A stretch of 54,740 bases of DNA from Verrucomicrobiota bacterium (GTDB lineage Bacteria > Verrucomicrobiota > Verrucomicrobiia > Opitutales > UBA953): assembly GCA_003569205.1 (NCBI GenBank), contig BGOK01000017.1, forward strand, positions 1 through 54,740. The letters run 5' to 3'. Below are positions 42,917 through 54,021 of the stretch, piece after piece. Position 1 is the stretch's first letter, and each line of letters begins with the position of its first letter. The notes under the pieces are model-generated. The model was not told the DNA's origin and ran no database searches. It worked only from the letters and a program-made list of their open reading frames with translations. The position numbers and the translations under genes are program-made.

Positions 42917-43360
42917 ATGAAGACCACGCTAGCCAAGAACGTGCAGCTCAAGGACAAGACCTGGTACGTCATCGACGCCAAGGATCAGGTCCTCGGCCGT
43001 CTCGCCGTCAAAATCGCCAATGTCCTCCGCGGCCGCCACAAGCCCACCTACACCCCCCACGTCGACACGGGTGACTACGTCATCGTGATCAACGCCGACA
43101 AGGTGCGCCTCACCGGTTCCAAGGAAACGGATAAGACGTACATGTTCTACACCGGTTGGGTCGGTACCGCCTACCGCCGCACCGCCGCTGCCATGCGCGA
43201 GCGTCGCCCCGAGTTCTTGGTCACCCATGCCGTCAAGGGCATGCTCCCTAAGAACCGCCTCGCTAACGATATGCTGACCAAGCTGCGCGTCTTCGCCGGC
43301 GACAAGCACGAGCACGCCGCCTCCAACCCGGTGCCGTTCCCTGAGTTCAAGAAGGTCTAA
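42917..43360 (+). CDS. rplM: 50S ribosomal protein L13
   Basis: 147 residues, standard length. WYVIDAKDQVLGRLAVKIA near the start, RGRHKPTYTPHVDTGDYVI, and the C-terminal GMLPKNRLANDMLTKLRVF are typical of L13. It is the first gene of the conserved rplM-rpsI pair, 19 bases before rpsI. Confidence 0.97.
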   Translation: MKTTLAKNVQLKDKTWYVIDAKDQVLGRLAVKIANVLRGRHKPTYTPHVDTGDYVIVINADKVRLTGSKETDKTYMFYTGWVGTAYRRTAAAMRERRPEFLVTHAVKGMLPKNRLANDMLTKLRVFAGDKHEHAASNPVPFPEFKKV

Positions 43361-43379
43361 TCGCCTAATTTCTTTCTAA

Positions 43380-43781
43380 ATGAGCGCCACCAAGTCCACC
43401 GCCATCACTGCCGTCGGCCGTCGCAAGACCGCCTCGGCTCGTATCCGTCTCACGACCGGTACCGGCTCCATCTCCATCAACGGTAAGCCCCTGGAAGAGT
43501 ACCTCTACACCGAGGCCCTCGTTAAGTCCGCCACGGCCCCGATTCGCACCGCCGGCCTCGAAGGCCAGGTCGACGTCATCGTCCTCGTCATCGGCGGCGG
43601 CCCTAACGGCCAAGCCGGTGCCATCTCCCATGGCCTCGCTCGTGCGATCCAGAAGATGAACCCCGAGCTCCGCGCCCCCCTCAAGAAGGAAGGCCTGCTG
43701 ACCCGCGACGGTCGTATGCGCGAACGTAAGAAGCCCGGTCGTCCTGGTGCCCGCAAGCGCTTCCAGTTCTCCAAGCGCTAA
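43380..43781 (+). CDS. rpsI: 30S ribosomal protein S9
   Basis: 133 residues. AVGRRKTASARIRLTTGTG opens the protein; GGGPNGQAGAISHGLARAI and the C-terminal LTRDGRMRERKKPGRPGARK end in the basic KR tail that reaches the P-site tRNA. It forms an operon with rplM and has a terminator directly behind. Confidence 0.97.
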   Translation: MSATKSTAITAVGRRKTASARIRLTTGTGSISINGKPLEEYLYTEALVKSATAPIRTAGLEGQVDVIVLVIGGGPNGQAGAISHGLARAIQKMNPELRAPLKKEGLLTRDGRMRERKKPGRPGARKRFQFSKR

Positions 43782-43805
43782 ACCGCCGAGAGACAGGAAA
43801 ACATC

Positions 43806-43832
43806 AGGCCCCGGACTCCGGGGCCTTTTTGT
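43806..43832 (+). terminator. rplM-rpsI operon terminator
   Basis: AGGCCCCGG-ACT-CCGGGGCCT (9 bp), followed by TTTTTGTT. Confidence 0.93.
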
Positions 43833-43890
43833 TGCCCAGTTTTCTGTGTCCAAGCACCCAAACGTCGTCTAATCATCTGATAATACCGTT

Positions 43891-44940
43891 ATGTCGCAGC
43901 CTCTGACTAAAGTCGGCATCGTCGGCGCCTCCGGGTACACCGGGGAAGAGCTCGTCCGCGTCCTTGCCCGCCACCCGCACGTCCAACTCACGGCTGTCTG
44001 CTCCCGCACCTTGGCCGGTAAGGCCGTGGCCGACGAGATTCCACGCCTACGCGGGATCGTTGACGCCGGCTTACTCTTCTCGGCGTCCTCCCCCGCAGAA
44101 TGTGCGGCCTCCGATGTGGCGGTCTGGTTCTTGGCGTTGCCCCATGGTGTCGCCGCAGAATACGCCCAGCCACTCATCGCCGCTGGCAAGCGGGTGCTCG
44201 ACCTTTCCGCTGACTTCCGCCTCCGCGACCTCGGGCTCTACAAAAAATACTATGGCCACGACCATCCGGCGCCCGCCCTCGCCGCCGCGGCTCGTTATGT
44301 CGTGCCCGAACTCCAGCTCGACGATACGTGGAAGCAGGCGCAACTCATCGCCTGCCCGGGTTGCTACCCGACGAGTATTCAAGTGCCGCTCGTGCCGCTC
44401 TTGCGGGCTGGCCTCGTGAAGCCCGAGCCCGGCCGCTTGATTATTAATTCCTATAGCGGCGTTTCTGGGGCTGGCAAGAAGGCCGACGTCGGTTACCTTT
44501 TCTGCGAGCGGGATAGCTCCATCAAGGCTTACGGTATTCCTGGTCACCGCCACATCGCCGAGATCGAAGAACAGTTCGGCGTCGCCGCTGGTCAGCCGGT
44601 CATCGTGCAGTTCAATCCCCACCTCGCGCCGATGCACCGCGGTATCGCCACGACCATTGTCGTGCCCGCCGCGGGCGTCACCGCCGACCAGGTCGAAGCC
44701 GTCTGGCAGCAGGTCTACGCGGGCCGGCCTTTCGTTTCCGTGCTGAAGTCGGGCGACTTCCCGGACACCGCCCATGTGGCCAATACGAACCGCGTAGCGA
44801 TGTCCGTCGTCGCCGACGCGCGCACGGGCAACCTCATTATCACCTCGGTGATCGACAACCTCCTGAAGGGTGCAGGCGGCCAGGCCGTCCAGGCCCTCAA
44901 CCTCATGATGGGTTGGTCCGAGACCGCCGGTCTCCGCTAA
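43891..44940 (+). CDS. argC: N-acetyl-gamma-glutamyl-phosphate reductase
   Basis: 349 residues. The NADP site is VGIVGASGYTGEELVRVL; the catalytic Cys is in ACPGCYPTS; NSYSGVSGAGKKADV and HLAPMHRGI are also typical. It makes N-acetylglutamate semialdehyde in arginine synthesis. It is first in argCJBDFG, with seven bases to argJ. No ARG-box repressor site was recognised upstream. Confidence 0.97.
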   Translation: MSQPLTKVGIVGASGYTGEELVRVLARHPHVQLTAVCSRTLAGKAVADEIPRLRGIVDAGLLFSASSPAECAASDVAVWFLALPHGVAAEYAQPLIAAGKRVLDLSADFRLRDLGLYKKYYGHDHPAPALAAAARYVVPELQLDDTWKQAQLIACPGCYPTSIQVPLVPLLRAGLVKPEPGRLIINSYSGVSGAGKKADVGYLFCERDSSIKAYGIPGHRHIAEIEEQFGVAAGQPVIVQFNPHLAPMHRGIATTIVVPAAGVTADQVEAVWQQVYAGRPFVSVLKSGDFPDTAHVANTNRVAMSVVADARTGNLIITSVIDNLLKGAGGQAVQALNLMMGWSETAGLR

Positions 44941-44947
44941 GTTTTCC

Positions 44948-46177
44948 ATGTCCATCGAATTCACGAACGATTCTCCGGGTGTCTCGGACGTCCCCGGCTT
45001 CCGCGTCGGCGCTGCCAGCTGCGATATCCGCAACAAGGGCCAAGACCGCCTCGACCTCGCACTCATCGTCGCCGACCAACTGTGTGCCGCCGCTGGCGTG
45101 TTCACCACGAACGACGTCAAGGCTGGTCCCGTCCGCATCTCGCAGGCCACGTTGCTCTCTTCGCAGGGCCGCGTCCGCGGCGTGATTGCCAACAGCGGCA
45201 ACGCTAATGCGTGCACGTCGAGCCAAGGCGACGCGGATGCCGTCCGGATGGCTCAGCTCGGCGCCGAGGCCGCTGGCCATGCGGGCGAAGCTTTTCTGGT
45301 TTGTTCGACCGGCCGAATTGGCGAACTACTGCCGATGGCAAAGGTCGCCGCTGGGGCTACCGCTGCGGCTGCGCGTCTCTCGCGCGATTCGGTCGAAGGC
45401 GTGCGCGCCGCCAATGCCATCCTGACTTCTGATACGCGTCCGAAGACCTGTACCGCACGTTTCACCTGGCAGGGCCAGACGGTCACCATCGCCGGCTTCG
45501 CCAAGGGCGCCGGGATGATTGAGCCCAATATGGCCACGATGTTGGCGTTCGTCTGTACCGACGCCGCCGCTGAGCCTGCTTTTCTTAAGACAGCCCTCAA
45601 GGCCTCGTCGGATCAGTCGTTCAACTGCGTGAGCGTCGATGGCGACATGTCCACCAACGACACCGTCATCCTCCTCGCCTCGGGCGTCGCCCAGGTGCAG
45701 GTCGGTCCCGGCGCCCCCGCCGAACTCAATCGCCTGTTTCAAGAAGCCCTGGACCGCGTCTGCTTTTCCCTCGCCGAGAAGATTGTCGGTGATGGCGAAA
45801 AGATCACGAAGGTCGTGTCCGTCGAGGTTTCGGGGGCTCGCAACCGGGCCGACGCCGAGAAGATTGCTCGCGCGATCGGCAACTCGCTCCTCGTGAAGTC
45901 CTCTTGGTTCGGGGAAGACCCGAACTGGGGCCGCTTGGCTGATGCGGCTGGTTATGCCCGTACGGGCCTTGATGAGACCAAGCTGGATATCCATTACGAG
46001 GACGTCCCCGCCGTCATGGGTGGCCGCCCGGTGCCTGAGAATAAGCCGAAGTGGAAGGAAGTCGTGAAGGCCCGCCAGTTCCGGGTGCGTTTAGACCTGC
46101 ACCTAGGAGATGCGCAGTTCCGTCTGCTGGCTTCGGACCTCACGGACGGTTACGTGAACTATAACAAGAGCGAGTAA
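44948..46177 (+). CDS. argJ: Glutamate N-acetyltransferase / ornithine acetyltransferase
   Basis: 409 residues. ArgJ transfers the acetyl group from N-acetylornithine to glutamate, so the acetyl cycle needs no argE. The autocleavage site is in [16 protein letters not shown], where cleavage before the Thr yields alpha and beta chains. [19 protein letters not shown] and [12 protein letters not shown] are further hallmarks. Whether it also uses acetyl-CoA (bifunctional) cannot be read directly; no argA is in the window. Confidence 0.96.
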   Translation: MSIEFTNDSPGVSDVPGFRVGAASCDIRNKGQDRLDLALIVADQLCAAAGVFTTNDVKAGPVRISQATLLSSQGRVRGVIANSGNANACTSSQGDADAVRMAQLGAEAAGHAGEAFLVCSTGRIGELLPMAKVAAGATAAAARLSRDSVEGVRAANAILTSDTRPKTCTARFTWQGQTVTIAGFAKGAGMIEPNMATMLAFVCTDAAAEPAFLKTALKASSDQSFNCVSVDGDMSTNDTVILLASGVAQVQVGPGAPAELNRLFQEALDRVCFSLAEKIVGDGEKITKVVSVEVSGARNRADAEKIARAIGNSLLVKSSWFGEDPNWGRLADAAGYARTGLDETKLDIHYEDVPAVMGGRPVPENKPKWKEVVKARQFRVRLDLHLGDAQFRLLASDLTDGYVNYNKSE

Positions 46178-46232
46178 GGGTTATTTTCCGTTTGCTCGCC
46201 CCGCCAGTCCGCTGACACTTGCCATCCGTCTG

Positions 46233-47117
46233 ATGAGCACGCAAGCCGCGCATAATAAATCCGAGGTCCTTCTCGAAGCCCTCCCGTATATCCAAAAGTT
46301 CCGTGGCTCCACCTTCGTGGTGAAGTACGGCGGCAGCTTCATGGATGACCCCAATCCCGAGGGTCGCGACCGCGTCGCCACAGATATCGCTTTTCTCGCG
46401 GCTGTCGGCATCCAGGTCGTCGTCGTGCACGGCGGTGGCAAGGCCATCACCCGCGCCATGGATAAAGCCGGTATCAAGTCCGAGTTCCGTGGCGGCATGC
46501 GCGTCACCGACGCCGCCACCGTGAAGATCGTTGAGGAGACCCTCAACGTTGAGATCAACGGCCAGATTTGCGAATCGCTTAAGGCCCGTGGCGCCAATCC
46601 GCTCGGTATGCCCGGTAACCACGTTAACCTGTGCGAGAAGCTCATGGGCACAGACGAGCAGGGGAAGCCTTGCGACATCGGCTTCGTCGGTGACATCAAG
46701 TTCGTGAAGACGAAGCTCATTAAGAAGGCGCTGGCCGATGGCCATTTGCCGGTGGTTTCGCCCATCGCCTTGGACGCCGATGATCAGGCGTATAACACCA
46801 ACGCCGACGTCGCTGCGGCCGCGGTGGCCAATTCGCTCCGGGCTCGCCGCCTGATTTTCATGAGCGACGTCCCTGGCCTGTTAGCTGACCCGCAGGACCC
46901 TTCTTCACTGATCACGACCCTCAAGGTGAGCGAAGTCGACGAGCTCAAGCGTAAGGGTGTCATTGCTGGCGGGATGATTCCCAAGGTCGATAGTGCCGTG
47001 AAGGCCCTCAAGGAAGGCGTCCGCCGCGTGCACTTCATCGATGGCCGCGTCCCGCACGCCCTGTTGCTGGAAGTATTCACCGACAAGGGCATCGGGACCG
47101 AAATCGTCCACGGCTGA
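46233..47117 (+). CDS. argB: Acetylglutamate kinase
   Basis: 294 residues. [13 protein letters not shown] near the start (the family usually has VVKYGGNAM) and [11 protein letters not shown] form the phosphate-binding loops. [17 protein letters not shown] and the C-terminal [14 protein letters not shown] are diagnostic. It phosphorylates N-acetylglutamate. The long N-terminal helix suggests the arginine-inhibited hexameric form (family inference). Its TGA overlaps the argD ATG by one base (TGATG). Confidence 0.96.
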   Translation: MSTQAAHNKSEVLLEALPYIQKFRGSTFVVKYGGSFMDDPNPEGRDRVATDIAFLAAVGIQVVVVHGGGKAITRAMDKAGIKSEFRGGMRVTDAATVKIVEETLNVEINGQICESLKARGANPLGMPGNHVNLCEKLMGTDEQGKPCDIGFVGDIKFVKTKLIKKALADGHLPVVSPIALDADDQAYNTNADVAAAAVANSLRARRLIFMSDVPGLLADPQDPSSLITTLKVSEVDELKRKGVIAGGMIPKVDSAVKALKEGVRRVHFIDGRVPHALLLEVFTDKGIGTEIVHG

Positions 47118-48337
47118 TGAGTGCAGAATCCGCAGACCCAACCGCCGCGCTCTACGAGCAGTATCTGGCCCGGAATTATGGGGCTCCGCCCGTCACCTTG
47201 GTACGGGGCGAGGGGTCGCGCGTCTGGGACGCCGCCGGTAAGCGCTATCTAGATTTTGCCACGGGCATTGCGGTCAACGCTTTGGGCCATGCCCACCCGG
47301 TTTGGGTCCAGCGCGTGAGCGAGCAGGCCGCGAAGCTCGTCCACGTCAGTAATCTCTACCGCAATGAGCCACAAGGTCGTCTGGCCGCCGCGCTGAGCCA
47401 TTATTGCGGCCCAGGGCGGGTCATCTTCTGTAATAGTGGTGCCGAGTCCAATGAAGGCCTCCTGAAGCTCGCACGTCTCCATGGCCTCCGGAAGTCTGGC
47501 ACCGAAGGCACCTGCATCGGTGTCGTCGTCGCGGAGAAGGCTTTCCATGGACGCACTTTTGGCGGCATGTCTGCCACGCCGCAGGAGAAGATCCAAAAAG
47601 GCTTCCGTCCGTTGCTGTCTGGTTTCACCGCCGCGCCGCTTAATGACTTAGCTGCGTGGGACAAGGCCATCGACGCCCAGACTACCGCGGCGGTGCTGGT
47701 CGAATCCATTCAAGGGGAGGGCGGCGTCTTCCCGGCGACGACCGAGTTCCTGCAGGGTCTGCGTAAACTTTGCACCGAACGGAACGTTCTGCTGCTGATT
47801 GACGAAATCCAGTGCGGCATCGGCCGGACTGGTGATTTTTTTGCCTTTGAACGTGCGGGTGTGAAGCCCGATGCCATCGCCATGGCGAAGGGCCTTGGTG
47901 GCGGTTTCCCTATGGGCGCCATCTGGATGGCTCCTCCGCACGACGACCTCTTTCAGGCCGGCTCCCATGGGACGACCTTCGGCGGCGGTGCCCTGGCCGC
48001 CACCGCTGGCTTGGCCGTCCTGGAAGTCATCGAGTCGGAAAAGCTCCTCGCCAAGGTCACCGCGCAGTCCCCGGCTTGGCATGCCGCCCTGCGCGGCTTG
48101 GTAGCCTTACGGCCCGACCTCGTCAAAGAGGTCCGTGGTACTGGCTATATGGTCGGCGTTATCCTGACCATTGATCCAGTCCCCGTTGTTGCCGCCCTCC
48201 GCGAAGCTGGTCTACTGACTGCGCCTGCGGGTGGTGTCGCCGTCCGTTTATTGCCCGCCTTGGTGGCGACGGAGGCGGAGTTGGCGGAGTCCGTGGCGGT
48301 CCTGACGAAGGTGTTACGCGACTGGAAGGTCGCTTAA
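47117..48337 (+). CDS. argD: Acetylornithine aminotransferase
   Basis: 406 residues of PLP fold type I, class III. YLDFATGIAVNALGHAHP is the N-terminal signature. FCNSGAESNEGLLKLAR, EKAFHGRTFGGMSAT, LLIDEIQCGIGRTG and AMAKGLGGGFPMGA (PLP Lys) are all present. It makes N-acetylornithine from the semialdehyde with glutamate as amino donor. It begins inside the argB stop, so translation is coupled. Confidence 0.95.
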   Translation: MSAESADPTAALYEQYLARNYGAPPVTLVRGEGSRVWDAAGKRYLDFATGIAVNALGHAHPVWVQRVSEQAAKLVHVSNLYRNEPQGRLAAALSHYCGPGRVIFCNSGAESNEGLLKLARLHGLRKSGTEGTCIGVVVAEKAFHGRTFGGMSATPQEKIQKGFRPLLSGFTAAPLNDLAAWDKAIDAQTTAAVLVESIQGEGGVFPATTEFLQGLRKLCTERNVLLLIDEIQCGIGRTGDFFAFERAGVKPDAIAMAKGLGGGFPMGAIWMAPPHDDLFQAGSHGTTFGGGALAATAGLAVLEVIESEKLLAKVTAQSPAWHAALRGLVALRPDLVKEVRGTGYMVGVILTIDPVPVVAALREAGLLTAPAGGVAVRLLPALVATEAELAESVAVLTKVLRDWKVA

Positions 48338-48404
48338 GCCCTTTCGTCACCTATTTTCCGCTGTCCAAACGGGTTTCCCCACCTATCTTTAAACGCTTTC
48401 CGAG

Positions 48405-49352
48405 ATGCGTCACTTCCTGAAGGAGACCGACCTTTCCGCCGCTGAAACTGCGACGGTGTTCGCCGAAGCAGCCGCGCTGAAGGCTGGCCGTGGTCGGACG
48501 ACTCCCTCGGACCTAGCCCGCCAGTCGTGGGGTTTGATGTTTTTCAAGAAGAGTACCCGGACGCGTGTTTCCTTTCAGGTCGGCGTCCATGAGCTCGGTG
48601 GCCAGCCGGTCATGCTCAATGCCGATGACCTGCAGCTCTCGCGGGGCGAAACCGTGGCCGACACCGCCAAGGTCCTGTCGCGCTACCTGCACGGCATGGT
48701 CATTCGTTGCCACGAGCACGCCCTCCTCGAGGAGTTTGCCCGTTGTGGCACGATGCCGATCGTCAATGCCTTGTCGGACTTCCTGCATCCCTGTCAGTTT
48801 ATGACGGACATGTTCACGCTCGCCGAACGCTATGCGCCCGGTCGTCCGGAACAGTATGCTGCTTCACTGAAGGGCAAGAAGGTCGCGTTCCTCGGTGACA
48901 CCGCCTGCAACATGGCGAACTCTTTTGTGCTCGGTGGCGCCGCCCTCGGCGTGGAAATCGCTCTGGCTGGTCCCGCCGGCTACGAGCCACGTCCGGAGAT
49001 TCGCGCTCAGCTCAAGGCCGATGGCCTCAAGGAAACCTTTACCTTCACGACCGACGCCGCCGCGGCCGTTCGTGGTGCCGACATGGTCTATACGGATGTC
49101 TGGGTGAGCATGGGCATGGAGGCCGAGAAGGCCGAACGCCTGAAGCTCATGCAGCCTTATCAGGTCAACGCGCAGCTGATGGCCCTCGCTAAGCCCAGTG
49201 CCTATTTCATGCACTGCCTTCCGGCACACCCGGGCGAAGAGGTCTCCGCCGAGGTCTTAGCGAGCCCGCAGAGCATCATCTTTGACCAAGCCGAGAACCG
49301 CCTGCACGTGCAGAAGGCCATCCTCGCACACCTCGCCGCCCACCGCGGTTAA
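48405..49352 (+). CDS. argF: Ornithine carbamoyltransferase
   Basis: 315 residues. The carbamoyl-phosphate motif FKKSTRTRVSFQVG, HPCQFMTD and the ornithine-binding MHCLPAHPGEE are clear. Near the middle, FLGDTACNMANSF and TDVWVSMGME are typical of catabolic/anabolic OTC; operon position supports the anabolic role. It makes citrulline. The 67-base gap before it is the largest inside the operon after argJ-argB. Confidence 0.96.
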   Translation: MRHFLKETDLSAAETATVFAEAAALKAGRGRTTPSDLARQSWGLMFFKKSTRTRVSFQVGVHELGGQPVMLNADDLQLSRGETVADTAKVLSRYLHGMVIRCHEHALLEEFARCGTMPIVNALSDFLHPCQFMTDMFTLAERYAPGRPEQYAASLKGKKVAFLGDTACNMANSFVLGGAALGVEIALAGPAGYEPRPEIRAQLKADGLKETFTFTTDAAAAVRGADMVYTDVWVSMGMEAEKAERLKLMQPYQVNAQLMALAKPSAYFMHCLPAHPGEEVSAEVLASPQSIIFDQAENRLHVQKAILAHLAAHRG

Positions 49353-49370
49353 TTCCTTTCCCTATACAAC

Positions 49371-50627
49371 ATGAGCAAGCAGAAGAAAATCGTCCTCGCC
49401 TATTCCGGCGGCCTCGACACCTCCGTCCTCCTTTCTTGGATCAAGGACAAGCATAACGCCGAGATGATCGCGTTCTGCGCCGACATCGGCCAAGAAGACG
49501 AACTGAAGGGCCTTAAGCAGAAGGCCATGAAGACGGGTGCCTCCAAGCTGTATATCGATGACCTCCAGGCCGAATTCGCCCGCGACTTCATCTACCCGAT
49601 GATGCAGGCTGGCGCCATCTACGAAGGCCAGTACTACCTCGGCACCTCCATCGCGCGGCCGCTCATCGCTAAGCGCATGGTCGAGATCGCCCGTAAGGAA
49701 GGCGCGACCGCCATCGCCCACGGCGCCACCGGTAAGGGCAATGACCAAGTCCGCTTCGAACTCACCTGTGCCGCCCTGGCCCCTGACCTAGAAATCATCG
49801 CACCTTGGCGCAACGAGGCCTTCCGCAAGGACTTCCCGGGCCGCGCCGAGATGATCGCCTATTGCGCTGACCATAAAATCCCCGTCGAGGCTAGCGCCAA
49901 GAAGCCTTACTCCTCGGACCGTAATCTCCTGCACATCTCCTACGAAGCCGGCATTCTCGAAGACCCTTGGATGGATGCGTTTGCGCCCGCCAATAAGGCG
50001 ATGTTCAAGCTCTCGGTTTCGCCCGAAGATGCTCCGAACAAGCCCGAGTACGTCGAACTCGAGTTTAGCCAAGGCGATTGCATCGCCGTCAACGGCAAGA
50101 AGCTCGATCCCCTCGGCGTCATGCGTACGCTCAATAAGCTCGGCGGCCGTCATGGCGTTGGCCGCGTTGACATGGTCGAGAACCGTTTTGTCGGCATGAA
50201 GAGCCGCGGCGTCTATGAGACCCCGGGCGGCACCATCCTGCACTTCGCCCACCGCCAGATCGAGTCGCTCACCATGGACCGCGAAGTCATGCACCTGCGC
50301 GACTCGCTCGTCCCGCGCTACGCGACCCTCGTCTACAACGGCTTCTGGTATGCCCCCGAGCGCCTCGCGCTTCAGGCCCTCATCACGGAGTCGCAGCGCA
50401 ACGTCACCGGCACGGTCCGGGTGAAGCTCTACAAGGGCGGTACGTACGTCGCCGGCCGGAAGAGCCCGCGTTCGCTCTACAACCCGCACATCGCCACGAT
50501 GGAGGCGGATCCGACCAAGGCCTATAATCAGGACGACGCCACCGGCTTCATTCGTCTCAACGGCCTGCGCCTGCGGGTGAACTCGAAGGTTAACGGCGTC
50601 GCCAACCTCAGTAAGACGGTTCGCTAA
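49371..50627 (+). CDS. argG: Argininosuccinate synthase
   Basis: 418 residues. [18 protein letters not shown] is the ATP-pyrophosphatase loop. [33 protein letters not shown] and [16 protein letters not shown] are family hallmarks. It condenses citrulline and aspartate. It ends the operon; argH (argininosuccinate lyase) is not within the window and must lie elsewhere. Confidence 0.97.
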   Translation: MSKQKKIVLAYSGGLDTSVLLSWIKDKHNAEMIAFCADIGQEDELKGLKQKAMKTGASKLYIDDLQAEFARDFIYPMMQAGAIYEGQYYLGTSIARPLIAKRMVEIARKEGATAIAHGATGKGNDQVRFELTCAALAPDLEIIAPWRNEAFRKDFPGRAEMIAYCADHKIPVEASAKKPYSSDRNLLHISYEAGILEDPWMDAFAPANKAMFKLSVSPEDAPNKPEYVELEFSQGDCIAVNGKKLDPLGVMRTLNKLGGRHGVGRVDMVENRFVGMKSRGVYETPGGTILHFAHRQIESLTMDREVMHLRDSLVPRYATLVYNGFWYAPERLALQALITESQRNVTGTVRVKLYKGGTYVAGRKSPRSLYNPHIATMEADPTKAYNQDDATGFIRLNGLRLRVNSKVNGVANLSKTVR

Positions 50628-50649
50628 AACTAGTAGATAGACAAAGATA

Positions 50650-50684
50650 ACAGGGCGTCCCGGGAGGGACGCCCTGTTTGTTTT
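50650..50684 (+). terminator. arg operon terminator
   Basis: ACAGGGCGTCCC and GGGACGCCCTGT (12 bp, loop GGGA), followed by TTGTTTT. It sits just outside the 3' end of the convergent tRNA-Cys. Confidence 0.95.
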
Positions 50685-50688
50685 AAAT

Positions 50689-50763
50689 TGGAGGCGCGGG
50701 TCGGAATTGAACCGACGCATGGGGCTTTTGCAGAGCCCGGCCTTACCACTTGGCTACCGCGCC
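50689..50763 (-). tRNA. tRNA-Cys (GCA)
   Basis: 75 bases on the minus strand. GGCGCGG pairs with CCGCGCC, U is the discriminator, and CCA is encoded. The anticodon stem GGGCT/AGCCC encloses CTGCAAA (anticodon GCA). The T-arm is GTCGGTTCAATTCCGAC. Confidence 0.96.
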
Positions 50764-50861
50764 TAACAGGTTGAAGCCCTTACGCTGTCCAGCAGAGTCC
50801 GCCTTTCAAGGGTTTTTGTGCGAGGGCTTCCCTTTCCCCAAAACTTGGCCTAGAAGAAGGC

Positions 50862-51350
50862 ATGTCCCAGCCACCTTTCCGCGTCGGCCTCGGTTACGAC
50901 ATCCACCCCTTGGTGGCCGGTCGCCCCTGTATCTTGGGTGGGGTGAAGATTCCCTCGGACGTCGGTCCGGACGGCCATTCTGATGCCGATGTCTTGCTGC
51001 ATGCCGTGGCGGACGCGATTTTGGGCGCGGCTGGCCTGCGTGACATCGGGCACTATTTCCCCAACAACGATGCCACCCTTGCTGGAATGGATTCAGCGAT
51101 CATCGCCCGACGGGCGGTAGCCGAGGCAACTGCCTTGGGTTGGAAGGTCGGCAACGTGGATTTGGTACTCATCGGCGAGCGTCCGAAAATCATGGCGTAT
51201 GTCCCAGAGATTCGCGCCAGCGTGGCGGGTATCCTTGGAATCGAGGCCTCCCAGGTGGGTATTAAGGCGACCACGAACGAGGGGATGGACGCCTTAGGGC
51301 AGGGTAAGGGCCTAGCGGTTCAGGCCATTTGCCTTATTTATAGGGGTTAA
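50862..51350 (+). CDS. ispF: 2-C-methyl-D-erythritol 2,4-cyclodiphosphate synthase
   Basis: 162 residues, normal size for this trimeric enzyme of the non-mevalonate isoprenoid route. The metal site is GLGYDIHPL (Asp-x-His). HSDADVLLHAVADAILGAAG, the IGHYFPNNDATLAG motif and the KATTNEGMDALGQGKGLAV end are diagnostic. No ispD is fused or adjacent. Confidence 0.97.
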   Translation: MSQPPFRVGLGYDIHPLVAGRPCILGGVKIPSDVGPDGHSDADVLLHAVADAILGAAGLRDIGHYFPNNDATLAGMDSAIIARRAVAEATALGWKVGNVDLVLIGERPKIMAYVPEIRASVAGILGIEASQVGIKATTNEGMDALGQGKGLAVQAICLIYRG

Positions 51351-51443
51351 ATGGGGGTAAATTGGCGGTTTTTAGGCTTTCAGGCTTGTCAAAGCGGCCG
51401 AAAATCTAAAGACTGAACAACCCCTCTCACTGAGGGTAACGCT

Positions 51444-51878
51444 ATGGAACAGACCCTCATCATTTTAAAGCCCGACTGCATGGACCTCCGCCTTTGCGGG
51501 ACCGTCTTGGCTCGCTTTGAAGCCGCCGGCTTCAACGTCCAAGCCTGCAAGTTGGCCCAGTTGACCTCGGCCCAGCTCCGTGAGCACTACGCCCACGTCG
51601 CTGACAAGCCCTTCTACCCGGAAATCGAGGCCTTCATGTCCTCCCGTCCGGTCATCATCGCTGTCCTCAGCGGCGATAACGTCATCACCCGCGTCCGCGA
51701 ACTCTTGGGCCCGACGAACTCTAAGGTCGCCCCGAAGGGGACGATCCGTGGCGATTTCGGCACCGAGATGATGCGTAATATTTGCCACGCTTCGGATAGC
51801 CCCGAAGCCGCCGCCGCCGAGATTCGTCGCTTCTTCCGTGCGGAAGAGGTCTTCGCTCCGTCCGCCGTTCGCATTTAA
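51444..51878 (+). CDS. ndk: Nucleoside diphosphate kinase
   Basis: 144 residues. TLIILKPDCMDLRLCG at the start, RPVIIAVLSGDNVI, GTIRGDFG and RNICHASDSPEAA with the phospho-acceptor His. Two family positions vary (ICHASDS instead of the common xHGSDS). It balances NTP pools by transferring phosphate between NTPs and NDPs. It has its own terminator. Confidence 0.95.
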   Translation: MEQTLIILKPDCMDLRLCGTVLARFEAAGFNVQACKLAQLTSAQLREHYAHVADKPFYPEIEAFMSSRPVIIAVLSGDNVITRVRELLGPTNSKVAPKGTIRGDFGTEMMRNICHASDSPEAAAAEIRRFFRAEEVFAPSAVRI

Positions 51879-51902
51879 TTTTCCCTGGATCGTATCGTTG
51901 GG

Positions 51903-51938
51903 CAGCCCACCGGCTTCGGCTTGGTGGGCTGTTTCTTT
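51903..51938 (+). terminator. ndk terminator
   Basis: CAGCCCACC and GGTGGGCTG (9 bp, 11-base loop), followed by TTTCTTT. Confidence 0.88.
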
Positions 51939-51989
51939 GGTGGCGGTCACGAGGCTTGCCCGACGGGATTGGAAGGGTAGTTTGGCGTC

Positions 51990-52663
51990 GTGACGATTCA
52001 CTGCCCTGCGTGTGGCCTGCCGATTTTGCCAACGGAAATTACCCCTGCGGGAGACTTAGCTTATTGCCGTCTTTGTGAACGCACCGCGACCGTCGACGCC
52101 TGCCGTGCGGCGAAGCCTTTAGCGCAGCACCCAGCATCGTCGGAGACCCCGCCTAAGGGCCTCCAGTTGACGGACAACCTGACGGGTTTCCAGGTCGTGC
52201 TCTCGACCGCGAGTTGGGTCGCGCTGATTCTTTGGCCGTTTATGTTGGTCTGGGCCGGCGGGTCGCTGGGCGGTATTTACGGCCCGCAGATCAAGTCCGG
52301 GGAGTTTAGTTGGCTGATGTCGCTTTTCGGCCTCCCGTTCCTAGCTGGCTCCGTCATCCTTTTCGGTGTCGCCTTCATGTCGACCTTTGGCCGGGTCATC
52401 GTCGAGTCCGGCCAAGATGGGCTCCTGCGTATCCGGAAGGGTGGGCTTGGGCTTTATTGGACGAAGTCGGCGGCGTGGATGGACGTCGTTTCGGCCGAGG
52501 TGTAGAGGAGACTAGGCGCCGCAAAGGTAATTATACCACCAGCTACGCGTGCGTCTTGAAATTACGGCAGGGCGGCTCACTCACGATTGGAACCAGTACA
52601 GACCGGGAGCAGGCGGCTTGGCTGGCCCGCTACTTGGCGGGACGAATTTATCTACGCCGATGA
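51990..52663 (+). CDS. Zinc-ribbon membrane protein of unknown function, frame-broken
   Basis: About 224 residues restored from GTG 51990. The N-terminal CPACGLPI and CRLCERTA form a possible zinc ribbon (two CxxC pairs). Two hydrophobic segments follow (about 75-95 and 108-132). The frame shifts near 52500. The other frame continues with ETRRRKGNYTTSYACVLKL and ends at IYLRR (52663), a beta-rich domain. The layout is like other uncharacterised ribbon-plus-two-helix proteins. Function unknown. It precedes serS by 44 bases. Confidence 0.6.
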
Positions 52664-52707
52664 CTTCCCCGTTGCCCTTGGGCGGGTGAATTGGGCAAAG
52701 TCGGTCC

Positions 52708-53975
<1,268 letters not shown>

Positions 53976-54021
53976 GGTCGCTTTAGGTTGGCAGGGCAGG
54001 GTGGTCGGCTATGTTTGTTTC

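Noticed and set aside
44071..45216. 381-residue minus-strand frame opposite argC/argJ
   Set aside because: Antisense to two conserved genes; no domain.
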